Source: Cyclobacteriaceae bacterium (GTDB lineage Bacteria > Bacteroidota > Bacteroidia > Cytophagales > Cyclobacteriaceae). From it: 64,000 nt of DNA. Below, piece by piece: positions 27,403-36,223 of this stretch (its first letter is position 1; each line of letters begins with the position of its first letter). Position numbers and translations under genes: made by a program. The stretch lies in NCBI GenBank assembly GCA_020436165.1, contig JAGQYI010000035.1, forward strand, positions 92,458 through 156,457, in the 5' to 3' direction. The notes beneath the pieces were generated by a model, which was not told the DNA's origin, did no database searches, and saw only the letters and a program-made list of their open reading frames with translations.

Positions 27403-28656
27403 TTGAAATTACGAAGAGTAGTAGTAACCGGACTTGGAGCCCTTACTCCAATAGGTAATACTGTCGATGAGTATTGGCAGGGATTGTCTAATGGAGTAAG
27501 CGGTGCTGCCCGGATCACCTTATTTGACCCGGAAAAATTCAAAACCCAATTTGCGTGCGAAGTAAAAAACTTTAATCCGGAGGATTTCCTGGATAGAAAG
27601 GAAGCACGTAAGATGGACCGTTTCACCCAGCTTGCAATGGTTGCGGTGGACGAAGCCATTAACGATTCGGGGGTTGATATCGAGAAAATCGATGGAGACA
27701 GAGCCGGTGTTATTTGGGGTTCCGGTATCGGAGGTATTAATACTTTTCAAACAGAAGTTGAGAATTACATTGAGGGAGGAAGAATACCACGGTTTAATCC
27801 GTTCTTTATTCCTAAAATGATCGCAGATATAGCTGCCGGCTATATCTCCATCAGATATGGGTTCAGAGGGCCCAATTTTGTAACGGTTTCCGCATGCGCA
27901 TCTGCTACCAATGCGATCATTGACGCACTTAACTACATTCGACTAGGTCACATGGATATTGCTATTACCGGTGGTTCCGAAGCTTCTGTAAACGAAGCAG
28001 GGGTTGGTGGTTTTAGCTCAATGAAAGCCCTTTCTGAAAGAAACGACTCTCCCGAAACAGCTTCAAGGCCATTCGACAAGAACAGAGATGGCTTTGTGCT
28101 TGGTGAGGGATCAGGCGCCCTTATTCTGGAAGAATACGAACACGCCAAGGCAAGAGGTGCAAAAATTTATGCAGAAGTAATTGGTGGTGGGATGTCTGCT
28201 GATGCTCACCATATTACTGCTCCACACCCGGAAGGCAAGGGAGCTCGTAACGTAATGACCAATGCCTTGAGAGATGCTGGCATTGACCCTACAGAAGTTG
28301 ATTACATCAACGTGCATGGCACTTCCACTCCACTCGGAGATATCAGTGAAGTAAAAGCCATACAAAACGTATTTGGAGAGCATGCCTATAAATTGAATGT
28401 AAGCTCTACCAAATCCATGACAGGCCACTTGTTAGGCGCTGCTGGAGCCATTGAGGCAGTTGCTGCCATTAAGGCAATACAGAACTCGCTGGTTCCTCCT
28501 ACAATTAATCACGAAACCGTGGATGAGGGTCTCGATCCTAAAATTAATTTCACCCTTAACAAGGCTCAGGCCAGGGAAGTTAATGTGGCTTTAAGCAACA
28601 CCTTCGGTTTTGGTGGTCATAACGCTTCGCTCGTATTTCGTAAACTGAAAGAATAG
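27403..28656 (+). CDS. fabF: beta-ketoacyl-ACP synthase II
   Basis: FabF condenses malonyl-ACP with acyl-ACP during fatty-acid elongation. The 417-residue protein has the thiolase-fold Cys-His-His triad at Cys165 (SACASATNA), His305 (HGTSTPLGD) and His342 (TGHLLGAAG). The start is TTG at 27403, giving KLRRVVVTGLGALTPIG, which matches the family beginning; no ATG occurs nearby in frame. Its stop overlaps the GTG of rnc by one base. Confidence 0.96.
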   Translation: MKLRRVVVTGLGALTPIGNTVDEYWQGLSNGVSGAARITLFDPEKFKTQFACEVKNFNPEDFLDRKEARKMDRFTQLAMVAVDEAINDSGVDIEKIDGDRAGVIWGSGIGGINTFQTEVENYIEGGRIPRFNPFFIPKMIADIAAGYISIRYGFRGPNFVTVSACASATNAIIDALNYIRLGHMDIAITGGSEASVNEAGVGGFSSMKALSERNDSPETASRPFDKNRDGFVLGEGSGALILEEYEHAKARGAKIYAEVIGGGMSADAHHITAPHPEGKGARNVMTNALRDAGIDPTEVDYINVHGTSTPLGDISEVKAIQNVFGEHAYKLNVSSTKSMTGHLLGAAGAIEAVAAIKAIQNSLVPPTINHETVDEGLDPKINFTLNKAQAREVNVALSNTFGFGGHNASLVFRKLKE

Positions 28657-29396
28657 TGCACAAAGCTTTTAGGCGAGTCCTGAATGTTTTTCATTCTTAT
28701 TCTTTAGAAGATAAAAAATTTCGCGCGGTTGTTAATTCAATAACCGGCAAAAATCCTATAACCCTAAAGCTCTATAAGCTTTCCATTAAGCATTCATCGG
28801 CTTCTGAACCCGATAAATTTGGCCGCAAGGAGTCGTATGAGCGGTTAGAATACCTTGGAGATGCCTACCTTGGAGCAGTGGTGGCTGAATATTTGTATAA
28901 AAAGTACCCCTATAAAGACGAAGGCTTTTTAACAGACATTCGCTCTCGACTTGTTAACAGAGAATCACTTAATCAACTTGGTAAGAAACTTGGATTGGAT
29001 GACCTTATTGCCTTTGAGCAAAAGAATGGCCTTAAAATGCACCGTTCTATTTATGGTGATGTGCTGGAAGCACTTGTAGGAGCCATCTATCTCGACCATG
29101 GGTTTAAAGTATGCAAGCATTTTGTGCTTCACAGATTGATAGAACCAAATTTTAATATTAACAAAATAGTAACCGAAAACCCCAATTATAAAAGCCAGAT
29201 AATTGAATGGAGCCAGAAGAATGGCAAGGAAATTACTTTTGAAACCGAAAACGTGGAAACCAAAGGTAATTTCAAGGAATTTGAGGTTTCCTTGTTTATT
29301 GAAGGTAAGTTTGTAGTAAACGGGCATGGGCCTAACAAGAAAAAAGCCGAGCAGTCAGCAGCCCGAAAAGCGCTGGAGAAAATATCTCCCGAATAG
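28656..29396 (+). CDS. rnc: ribonuclease III
   Basis: RNase III cleaves double-stranded RNA in rRNA processing and mRNA turnover. Residues 62-71 carry the signature ERLEYLGDAY with the metal-binding Asp, and DVLEALVGAIYLD supplies the second catalytic acidic residue. A dsRNA-binding domain occupies about 165-245 (YKSQIIEWSQKNG to KKAEQSAARKALE). The 246-residue length is normal. The start is GTG, coupled to the fabF stop. The order acpP-fabF-rnc is common in bacteria. Confidence 0.95.
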   Translation: MHKAFRRVLNVFHSYSLEDKKFRAVVNSITGKNPITLKLYKLSIKHSSASEPDKFGRKESYERLEYLGDAYLGAVVAEYLYKKYPYKDEGFLTDIRSRLVNRESLNQLGKKLGLDDLIAFEQKNGLKMHRSIYGDVLEALVGAIYLDHGFKVCKHFVLHRLIEPNFNINKIVTENPNYKSQIIEWSQKNGKEITFETENVETKGNFKEFEVSLFIEGKFVVNGHGPNKKKAEQSAARKALEKISPE

Positions 29397-29406
29397 ATTT
29401 TTTAGA

Positions 29407-31263
29407 ATGAAAATTGCCGGTGCCACCTTAAATCAGACCCCCCTGGATTGGTCAAACAACCTGACCAATATAAAAAATGCGATTGTACAGGCTAAAAAAG
29501 ATAACGTTTCTATTCTATGTCTGCCCGAGTTATGCATTACAGGCTATGGTTGTGAAGATATGTTCTTGTACCCATGGGTGGCTGAAAGGGCCTTAGATGA
29601 GCTAAAAAAGGCACTTCCTCTAACTTCAGGTATTACAGTTACGTTGGGTCTGCCCATGTGGTACCAAACCAAAATTTATAACACCATATGCCTGGTAAAG
29701 GATGGTCAAATACTAGGTTTTCAGGCCAAGCAAACATTGCCTAATTACGGGGTGCATTACGAGCAGCGCTGGTTTACACCATGGAATCAGGGTCAGCAAA
29801 AGTTAGAAATTAATGGAATCAGCTACCAGTTCGGGGATTACATCTATAATATCGATGAAGCCGTAATTGGCTTTGAAATTTGCGAAGAAGCCTGGATTGA
29901 AGATAGGCCAGCATGCAGACTGGTTGAGCAGAAAGTAAACCTGATCCTGAATCCCAGTGCAAGTCATTTTGCACTAAACAAAGAAAAGAGCCGGGAAAAT
30001 CTGGTGATAAGTAGCTCCAAAGATTTTAACTGTACCTATGTATATGCCAATCAGTTGGGGAATGAGGCTGGAAGAATTATTTACGATGGCGATGTGATTA
30101 TTGGGCAAAAAGGACAACTATTGGCTCTGGGTAATCGATTTAGTAAAAAATCATTTTGTTTAACAAGTACGGAAGTATATTTAAACGGACATCAGAATAG
30201 CTCTGGTGATGAAAGAAGAAGCCTTAGCTTGTTTCAGCAATTTACTAAGGCAGTAACCCTGGGTTTATTCGATTATTTACGAAAAAGTTACAGCAAGGGA
30301 TTTGTGCTCTCACTAAGTGGTGGAGCAGACTCTTCTTCTTTGCTGGTTCTGGTAGCTGAAATGGTAAAGTCCGGAGTTGATGAGCTTGGAGTGGAAGGCT
30401 TTTTGAAACAGGTGAATAGAGAAGATCTGCTTACCCAGGTTTCCTCTTCTGAAGAAATTATCAGCAAATTATTGATTGCTGCATACCAGGGCTCTAAAAA
30501 CTCATCTGAAGCTACGCTTCAGTCGGCTAAAAGCCTTGCTGAATCGGTTGGAGCAACCTTCTACCACTGGACCATCGACCAGCCCGTAGAGGTGGCTGTA
30601 CAGGTGGTTGAAAAGGAACTTGGACGCAAACTAAGCTGGGATACGGACGATATTGCCCTACAGAACATTCAGGCACGTAGCCGTTCGCCTATTATCTGGA
30701 TGCTGGCCAACATTACAAGCTCCATTTTACTAACTACTTCTAACCGAAGCGAAGGAAGTGTAGGCTACACCACCATGGACGGTGACTCAAGCGGCAGCCT
30801 TGCTCCCATTGCGGGTATAAATAAATCGTTTTTGGTTGAGTGGCTGCGTTGGGCTGAAAAGGAGCTTGGCTACACAGGACTAAGCTATGTGAATAAGCTG
30901 ATCCCTACCGCTGAATTGCGCCCGAAGGAGAACCTGCAAACGGACGAACAAGACCTTATGCCCTACCCTGTTTTGCAGCAAATCGAAATGCTGTTTATCC
31001 GGGAACGGCTTAGCCCAAAAGCCATTTTCGATAAATTAAACACAGAAATCGATAAACAGCGAATTGCCGGTTATATTGTAAAGTTCTTTAAACTTTGGAC
31101 ACGCAACCAGTGGAAAAGAGAACGAATTGCTCCATCCTTCCATCTGGACGATTATAATGTGGACCCGCGGTCCTGGTTCCGCTTCCCTATTCTTTCCGGG
31201 GGCTTTTATGACGAACTGAAAGAGTTGGAACAAATAGCAAAAGGTAATCAAAGCATCACATAA
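29407..31263 (+). CDS. nadE: glutamine-dependent NAD(+) synthetase
   Basis: NadE makes NAD from nicotinic acid adenine dinucleotide, with nitrogen from glutamine. The 618-residue protein joins an N-terminal nitrilase-like glutaminase domain, with triad Glu41, Lys108 and Cys159, to a C-terminal synthetase domain with the ATP-pyrophosphatase loop SLSGGADSS (near 302-310) and TSNRSEGSVGYTTMDGD. The ATG at 29407 opens directly into MKIAGATLNQ; an in-frame ATG 81 bases earlier lies inside rnc and adds a basic leader with no family match. The gene follows rnc by 10 bases. Confidence 0.94.
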   Translation: MKIAGATLNQTPLDWSNNLTNIKNAIVQAKKDNVSILCLPELCITGYGCEDMFLYPWVAERALDELKKALPLTSGITVTLGLPMWYQTKIYNTICLVKDGQILGFQAKQTLPNYGVHYEQRWFTPWNQGQQKLEINGISYQFGDYIYNIDEAVIGFEICEEAWIEDRPACRLVEQKVNLILNPSASHFALNKEKSRENLVISSSKDFNCTYVYANQLGNEAGRIIYDGDVIIGQKGQLLALGNRFSKKSFCLTSTEVYLNGHQNSSGDERRSLSLFQQFTKAVTLGLFDYLRKSYSKGFVLSLSGGADSSSLLVLVAEMVKSGVDELGVEGFLKQVNREDLLTQVSSSEEIISKLLIAAYQGSKNSSEATLQSAKSLAESVGATFYHWTIDQPVEVAVQVVEKELGRKLSWDTDDIALQNIQARSRSPIIWMLANITSSILLTTSNRSEGSVGYTTMDGDSSGSLAPIAGINKSFLVEWLRWAEKELGYTGLSYVNKLIPTAELRPKENLQTDEQDLMPYPVLQQIEMLFIRERLSPKAIFDKLNTEIDKQRIAGYIVKFFKLWTRNQWKRERIAPSFHLDDYNVDPRSWFRFPILSGGFYDELKELEQIAKGNQSIT

Positions 31264-31290
31264 TTTCGGGCATTATCCCAATACTAATTT

Positions 31291-31298
31291 TATATTTG
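31291..31298 (+). promoter_or_regulatory. TAnnTTTG -7 box of lgt
   Basis: TATATTTG matches the Bacteroidota -7 box 15 bases before the lgt ATG at 31314. An in-frame TTG at 31296 lies inside the box, so it cannot be the start if this promoter is used. A near -33 element (TTTCG at about 31264) sits 22 bases upstream. lgt may thus have its own promoter in addition to readthrough from nadE. Confidence 0.4.
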
Positions 31299-31313
31299 AG
31301 CCAAATTCAACTT

Positions 31314-32492
31314 ATGCATCTTTTTAGTTTTATCATCTGGAATTTCGACCCCACCTTTTTTACTATAAACCTTACAGGTATTGGCTTGGGAGAATATCCT
31401 ATTCGCTGGTACGGGTTGTGCTGGGCACTTGGTTTTTTAATAAGCCAGCAAATTATGTTTTATGTGTATAAAACAGAAGCAGGGACAGAACTCGCTAAAA
31501 AGAAACAAGCAGAAGCATTTGTAGAAAGCCTTACGGTGTACATGATCGTGGCCAGTATTGTGGGCGCTCGATTAGGACACGTGCTTTTTTACCAGCCTAT
31601 GGACTACCTTACTCACCCGCTACGTATCCTTAATTTGCGCGAAGGTGGCCTTGCCAGCCATGGAGGTGCTATTGGCATTTTATTGGCTTTGTGGATATTC
31701 TCCAAATATAGAATCAATACCAAAAAAGGGACAAAAAGAGGCGTGTTCCTTATCAAAACCAATCGTGGGTACAATTACATGCAGATATTGGACAGGATCG
31801 TGATCGTGGTTGCGCTTACCGGTGCGCTTATCCGTTTTGGTAATTTCATGAACTCTGAAATAATTGGTAAGCCAACCAACTCTGACTGGGGGGTAGTTTT
31901 TGGCCATGAAGTAACAGAAGCCCTTACCTACGACCCAAGTGGTGACGGATGGATTGAAGACGTATCTTTTGAAAAAGACGATAGCCGGCAAATGGAAAAT
32001 GGTCATGTGCCCATTATTGTTGATGTTGACTTTAAAAAGAAAAATTATGATGAAGCTCAACTCAAAAGCTTCCTCAATTCCGGGGTTAACAGAGCCCTGG
32101 CACGTTCCTCAATGCACATTTACGAGCCGCTGGACCACCCGCTGGATTACATGCTTACTCAAAAGCAAGGGCAATATGTGGCTTCTATTAAAACCTATGG
32201 AGTAGCTCGCCAACCTTCGCAACTATATGAATCGGCCTCCAGTTTCTTGCTGTTTTTATTGCTGTTTTACCTTTGGAGTAGAAAGAAAAGAGAAACCCCT
32301 GATGGACAACTCATTGGGCTGTTCCTGGTGATTTTATTTACACTCAGGTTTGTGTACGAATTCACCAAAGAAAATCAGGTAGCCTTTGAAGACAAAATGG
32401 CGTTGAATATGGGGCAATGGCTAAGCATTCCGTTTGTGTTGATTGGTATTTTTGTTTTGGTTTGGTCTAATAGAAAGAGTAAAGCCAGCTGA
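31314..32492 (+). CDS. lgt: prolipoprotein diacylglyceryl transferase with an inserted periplasmic segment
   Basis: Lgt moves a diacylglyceryl group from phosphatidylglycerol to the lipobox cysteine of prelipoproteins in the inner membrane. The family hallmarks are present: YPIRWYGLCWALGF, the GGLASHGGAIGI loop, and RFGNFMNSEIIGKPT, with Arg and Asn of the Lgt signature. At 392 residues it is about 100 longer than the E. coli enzyme. The extra length is an acidic, soluble-looking segment between about residues 185 and 295, between the signature and RQPSQLYES. Several lipoproteins in this window are its presumed substrates. Confidence 0.93.
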   Translation: MHLFSFIIWNFDPTFFTINLTGIGLGEYPIRWYGLCWALGFLISQQIMFYVYKTEAGTELAKKKQAEAFVESLTVYMIVASIVGARLGHVLFYQPMDYLTHPLRILNLREGGLASHGGAIGILLALWIFSKYRINTKKGTKRGVFLIKTNRGYNYMQILDRIVIVVALTGALIRFGNFMNSEIIGKPTNSDWGVVFGHEVTEALTYDPSGDGWIEDVSFEKDDSRQMENGHVPIIVDVDFKKKNYDEAQLKSFLNSGVNRALARSSMHIYEPLDHPLDYMLTQKQGQYVASIKTYGVARQPSQLYESASSFLLFLLLFYLWSRKKRETPDGQLIGLFLVILFTLRFVYEFTKENQVAFEDKMALNMGQWLSIPFVLIGIFVLVWSNRKSKAS

Positions 32493-32583
32493 CAGCGCCA
32501 AGCTAATCTCATTACTTTGAAAAAATGGTAATTTTCAAAAACAGCAATAGACCCTTCACATATTAAACTAACTGGCCAACGTT

Positions 32584-32882
32584 ATGAAAAAAAAATTTTA
32601 TTGTTAATGTATTTTGTTGTAATTGTTTTTTTAAGCAACTGCGCAAAAGAAAAAACGGGTGATCTTAGCATAACTTATCTTGACGAAAGAAGTGATCCTA
32701 TTATGGGCGCTGAAGTATTTATTTATGATAGCCAGGACAACTTTGATAAAGCCCTCTACTTCACTTCATTGCGTACAAACAGCGAGGGAGTTGTGGTGTT
32801 CACGGGTCTTACCCCTCAAATTTATTATTTTGATGTTACGCACAAACGACCGGGTGGTTTTTTACAAACTTTAAAAGGCTAG
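32584..32882 (+). CDS. small lipoprotein, start disrupted by a poly-A run
   Basis: The continuous frame from 32601 encodes MYFVVIVFLSNC (from 32607), ending in a lipobox cysteine, then an Ig-like domain (DERSDPIMGAEVFIYDSQ ... GLTPQIYYFDVTHK) of the carboxypeptidase-regulatory type. A strong start, ATG at 32584 followed by nine A, is out of frame and stops after seven codons. With ten A it would read MKKKILLLMYFVVIVFLSNC, an excellent lipoprotein signal. So this is either a sequencing or genuine one-base deletion, or a site of polymerase slippage. The mature domain is about 75 residues and looks complete. Confidence 0.55.
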
Positions 32883-33137
32883 GCGGCTACTGTATTTGAA
32901 GGGTAGGTTACCAGTGCCATCTTGCATCATTAACCCTTCTTTCAAGGTAGCTTAGTTTTGGAAATAAGGCATTTCCTGTTGGTAGTAAGGCATAAGCCAC
33001 ACTGCATATTTGGTCAACCATAGAGTTCAAAAACCGTACAATCAAAGACTGGATAATTTTATTTGGAAGCTTCGTGATTTTTCCAGACAATAGCAGATTG
33101 TTCACACCGTAGCAATGCGTAATAAAAAGTACCTTCT
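32883..33137. other. 255-base non-coding stretch with an inverted repeat
   Basis: GAAGGGT near 32898 can pair with ACCCTTC near 32936. A minus-strand frame of 65 codons (32908-33105) has no signal, motif or operon context and is not called. No promoter box was found. The stretch could hold a decayed gene fragment; nothing firmer can be said. Confidence 0.3.
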
Positions 33138-34325
33138 ATGGAATATGAAGGATTAGTTCATAATGACTACAATAAAATAGCTGATGCATTTTCAGAAAAC
33201 TTCATTTCTTATGGAGAAATAGGTGCCTCCTTATGCGTTTATCATAAAAATAAGAAGGTGGTAGATGTTTGGGGTGGGTTTAAAGACCTAAACAAAAAAG
33301 TAAGGTGGGATAAAGATACTGTTGTTCCAGTTTTTTCAACTACAAAAGCTATTAGCTCCGCTTGTCTTTCGTTGCTGCACAGTAAAGGATTGTTTGATTA
33401 TAAGGACAAAGTCTGCGAACACTGGGAAAATTTCGGAGTCAACGGAAAAGAAGCGATAACCATTGAAGAGCTAATGCAGCATAGGGCCGGATTATCAGCA
33501 ATAGATAAAAAGCTTGGTATTGATACAATTGGCAACCATGCACTATTGGAACAAATAATAGAGTCTCAGAAGCCACATTGGAAACCAGGAGACTATCAGG
33601 GATATCATGTGTGGAATATTGGCTGGTATATAAGTTCGTTAATCTCCAAAATAGATATTGAAAACAGATATTTAAAGGGCTTCATAGAGCAGGAAGTGCT
33701 ACCTAAAATAGAAGGAGAAATAAGAATTAGAATTGACAAAGAATATGACATATCCAACGTTGCCCAATTAAAGCCATTCTCAAAGATAAAAGGCCTCTTA
33801 ATGATGCCTTTTAGGTTCGCTGTTGAGTTTTTCAAACCTTGGTCCCTGACATTTAAGTCTATGCTTAACCCTTCTTTTGTCAAGAACCATTCAAATTTTA
33901 ATAAACCTCAAATATTACAACTAGAAATGGGAGCTGGAGGTGGAATTGCAAATGCCAGAGGATTGGCCTCTTTCATTGATGCATTGACCAATAAAAATCA
34001 CGAATTATGTTTGAGCAGAGATACCCTTAATTACATAATGGAGTATCCAAAAGAACCGACAAACGGGTTTAGAGATATTGTTTCTAAACTGGATTTATTT
34101 CGATTTCATGCGGGCTTTTTAAAGCCATCAGAGAATCACAATTTTTCGCAAAGCCAAAAAGCCTTTGGCGGATTTGGTGCTGGAGGCAGTTTCGTATTTC
34201 ACGACCCTGACAAAGAAGTAACTATTGCATACGCTATGAACAATATGTCTTCGCAAATGATTAATATGGATAGAGAGGTGAACATTAGGAGATCAGTGTA
34301 TGAAACTATTGCTAACAAAATTTAA
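33138..34325 (+). CDS. serine hydrolase, class C beta-lactamase/EstB-like family
   Basis: The 395-residue protein has the Ser-x-x-Lys motif as STTK (Ser67, Lys70) in VFSTTKAISSACLSLLHSKG, the HRAGL segment, GYHVWNIGWYISSLI at the position of the second catalytic tyrosine, and FGGFGAGGSFVFHDPDKEV near the C-terminus, the equivalent of the third motif in EstB-type esterases. It has no signal peptide, so it is probably a cytoplasmic esterase or amidase rather than a secreted beta-lactamase. It begins an accessory block of plus-strand genes; nearby genes give no clue to the substrate. Confidence 0.8.
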   Translation: MEYEGLVHNDYNKIADAFSENFISYGEIGASLCVYHKNKKVVDVWGGFKDLNKKVRWDKDTVVPVFSTTKAISSACLSLLHSKGLFDYKDKVCEHWENFGVNGKEAITIEELMQHRAGLSAIDKKLGIDTIGNHALLEQIIESQKPHWKPGDYQGYHVWNIGWYISSLISKIDIENRYLKGFIEQEVLPKIEGEIRIRIDKEYDISNVAQLKPFSKIKGLLMMPFRFAVEFFKPWSLTFKSMLNPSFVKNHSNFNKPQILQLEMGAGGGIANARGLASFIDALTNKNHELCLSRDTLNYIMEYPKEPTNGFRDIVSKLDLFRFHAGFLKPSENHNFSQSQKAFGGFGAGGSFVFHDPDKEVTIAYAMNNMSSQMINMDREVNIRRSVYETIANKI

Positions 34326-34375
34326 GAATACTAACGACATAAATCAGGTTGCAAGAAACGAGTTTTACGTCAGGT

Positions 34376-34404
34376 TATATTTGTAAATTTATTAATTTGC
34401 AAAT
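34376..34404 (+). promoter_or_regulatory. promoter box and palindrome at the araC-type gene
   Basis: TATATTTG at 34376-34383 matches the -7 box, and a perfect 10-base palindrome, ATTTGCAAAT, at 34395-34404 abuts the ATG at 34405. A palindrome between the transcription start and the start codon would suit autoregulation, but this is inference. Confidence 0.35.
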
Positions 34405-35544
34405 ATGGATAGCACAGGTATTATTTCTTTAATTGGTGTAATACAGGCTACATTTATTTTGGCTCTATTAATTCCCCAAATTAAAAACAACCGACCGCCT
34501 TTCTTTGCCTTTCTGTTGATTCTGGTTTTTATACTCGATTTAGCTACATACGGGCTTTTTAGGGCGAATGTAAACAACAGGTTTTGGATGTTGGTCGGTT
34601 TAGGAGAATCAACCCTTTTTCTTTATGGTCCTATACTTTATTTATACGTCTCTTCTATTCTAAATGATAATAGGCCAATAAGCCTTAAACGTAATATTCT
34701 CCATTTTATCCCGGCCATTGTTGTTTACTTACTTTTATCCCCGCTCTTCTTCAGAGAATATACGCTTTCAGGCCTGGCCCATCTAAAACAAAGTTTACCT
34801 CTTTCATTTTCCAAATACCATTTTAAACAACTCATTTTTGATCAGATAATTTGGTATGTTCATGTTGTAGCCTATTTTTTGGGCTGTCTTTTGCTTTTGA
34901 AAAAGAACAGATCGCATGAACTTAAAAGCTCAAAAGCCGTCAAAAAAATAAGGTTGGTTCATTTTAGATGGCTTGGCTACTTACTACTTGGCTATCTTGT
35001 ATTTCCGGTATTAGGTCTTTTAAGTTTTAGCTTAAACCAATTTGCCGGGGCAACCATTAATACTATACCTCTACTTTCCTCCCTCCTCGTCTTTCATGTT
35101 TTTGGAATAAGCTATATAGGTTTTTACAACCAAAAACTGTTAACAAACCCGATGGGTATGATCAAGTATCGAAAATCTTCATTGGATCAGGAAACCATGC
35201 ACAAGTACCTTGCAAAACTTGAAGAGTATTTTGAAACAGAGTCACCATACTTAGAACCAGAGATTACAATTAAACAAGTTGCCCGGGAAATAAACGTAAA
35301 CGCGCACCACCTCTCTCAAGCCATCAACGAATTTTATGGCTCAGGTTTTAACGATTATGTAAACGGCTATAGAATAAATCTTGCCAAGGAGCTAATTATA
35401 GCTCCTGAAAAACAAATCTTCACAATAGAGGCTATCGCCAACCAGGTTGGTTTTAAGTCCAAATCCGTATTCAATTCCGCATTCAAGAAAGTTGTTGGAA
35501 AAACACCAACAGAATATAAACGACAAGGCCCCAAACAAAAGTGA
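34405..35544 (+). CDS. membrane-anchored AraC-family transcriptional regulator
   Basis: Residues 1-225 hold about six or seven hydrophobic helices, and residues 275-375 form an AraC-type double helix-turn-helix (ITIKQVAREINVNAHHLSQAINEF, then IFTIEAIANQVGFKSKSVFNSAFKKVVGKTPTEYK). This layout is common in Bacteroidota: a sensor helix bundle in the membrane with a cytoplasmic DNA-binding domain. The ligand and targets are unknown. It could control its neighbours in the accessory block, such as the serine hydrolase and the secreted protein, but no shared operator was identified. Confidence 0.85.
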   Translation: MDSTGIISLIGVIQATFILALLIPQIKNNRPPFFAFLLILVFILDLATYGLFRANVNNRFWMLVGLGESTLFLYGPILYLYVSSILNDNRPISLKRNILHFIPAIVVYLLLSPLFFREYTLSGLAHLKQSLPLSFSKYHFKQLIFDQIIWYVHVVAYFLGCLLLLKKNRSHELKSSKAVKKIRLVHFRWLGYLLLGYLVFPVLGLLSFSLNQFAGATINTIPLLSSLLVFHVFGISYIGFYNQKLLTNPMGMIKYRKSSLDQETMHKYLAKLEEYFETESPYLEPEITIKQVAREINVNAHHLSQAINEFYGSGFNDYVNGYRINLAKELIIAPEKQIFTIEAIANQVGFKSKSVFNSAFKKVVGKTPTEYKRQGPKQK

Positions 35545-35662
35545 CATTAAATTGCCGGGTCTCAATTTGTTCGGGATTATAAATCTGTACGTATTATGCA
35601 CTCATTTTTTACCAAAACAATGCGGTTAAGCGTAACATTGGAACGAAATCAACTATCTATTT

Positions 35663-36214
35663 ATGAAATGTAAAGTATCTGCGTTTTTTCTTATGGTTAG
35701 TATTAGTATTTTGCTTCCCGGAAAGCTCTCCGCTCAAAATAACAACCTGTCAGACTTTGAACGATTAGCTGATGTTAAGGTAGGAAAATGGAAGTGGAAA
35801 ATCAGGGGGTATGCCAAAGCCGGTGACCCAACTATTTATAATGGAGTTGGATATTCTAATCATTATTATGCGAACGATTCTTTAGCGCTTATTGATGACC
35901 ATCGTTTTGAATGGGAAAACGGAATGGTTTATAGGGCCATTACTTATCGAACCTACGACACATTAAACAATAATTTTCTTGTAGTTTGGGCGCAGGCCAA
36001 TACCAGCAACACCTCCAAAATAATTGGCGTTTGGCAGGGAGAAGAGTTTTTGGAAAAAAGCAGCGGAACAGATCAGTATGGCAATTGGACAGACCTATTA
36101 AGACTTTACGATATTGAGAAAAATTCGCATAAGGCTAAACTCGTAAGAACTTATGAAAGTGGATTTAAAATAACGATTCTGGAATATGAGGCAACACGCT
36201 TAAGCGACAACTAA
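35663..36214 (+). CDS. secreted protein of unknown function, DUF1579-like
   Basis: The 183-residue protein has a Sec signal peptide (cleavage likely after KLSAQ, about residue 25) and a beta-rich mature part with LADVKVGKWKWKIRGYAKAG, HRFEWENGMVYRAITYRTYD and KIIGVWQGEEFLEKSSG, a lipocalin-like pattern similar to the DUF1579 group. No catalytic residue is evident. It is followed nine bases later by the CPBP protease gene, so the two are probably cotranscribed. The upstream gap of 118 bases contains an imperfect hairpin (CAAT-gcg-GTTA-agcg-TAAC-ATTG) just before the start. Confidence 0.65.
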   Translation: MKCKVSAFFLMVSISILLPGKLSAQNNNLSDFERLADVKVGKWKWKIRGYAKAGDPTIYNGVGYSNHYYANDSLALIDDHRFEWENGMVYRAITYRTYDTLNNNFLVVWAQANTSNTSKIIGVWQGEEFLEKSSGTDQYGNWTDLLRLYDIEKNSHKAKLVRTYESGFKITILEYEATRLSDN

Positions 36215-36223
36215 AAAACATAG

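Noticed and set aside
29326..29406. Longer NadE beginning inside rnc
   Set aside because: The extra 27 residues come from the rnc frame region and lack similarity to the glutaminase domain start.
32908..33105. 65-codon minus-strand open frame in the spacer
   Set aside because: No signal, motif, promoter or partner gene; described only as part of the non-coding stretch.
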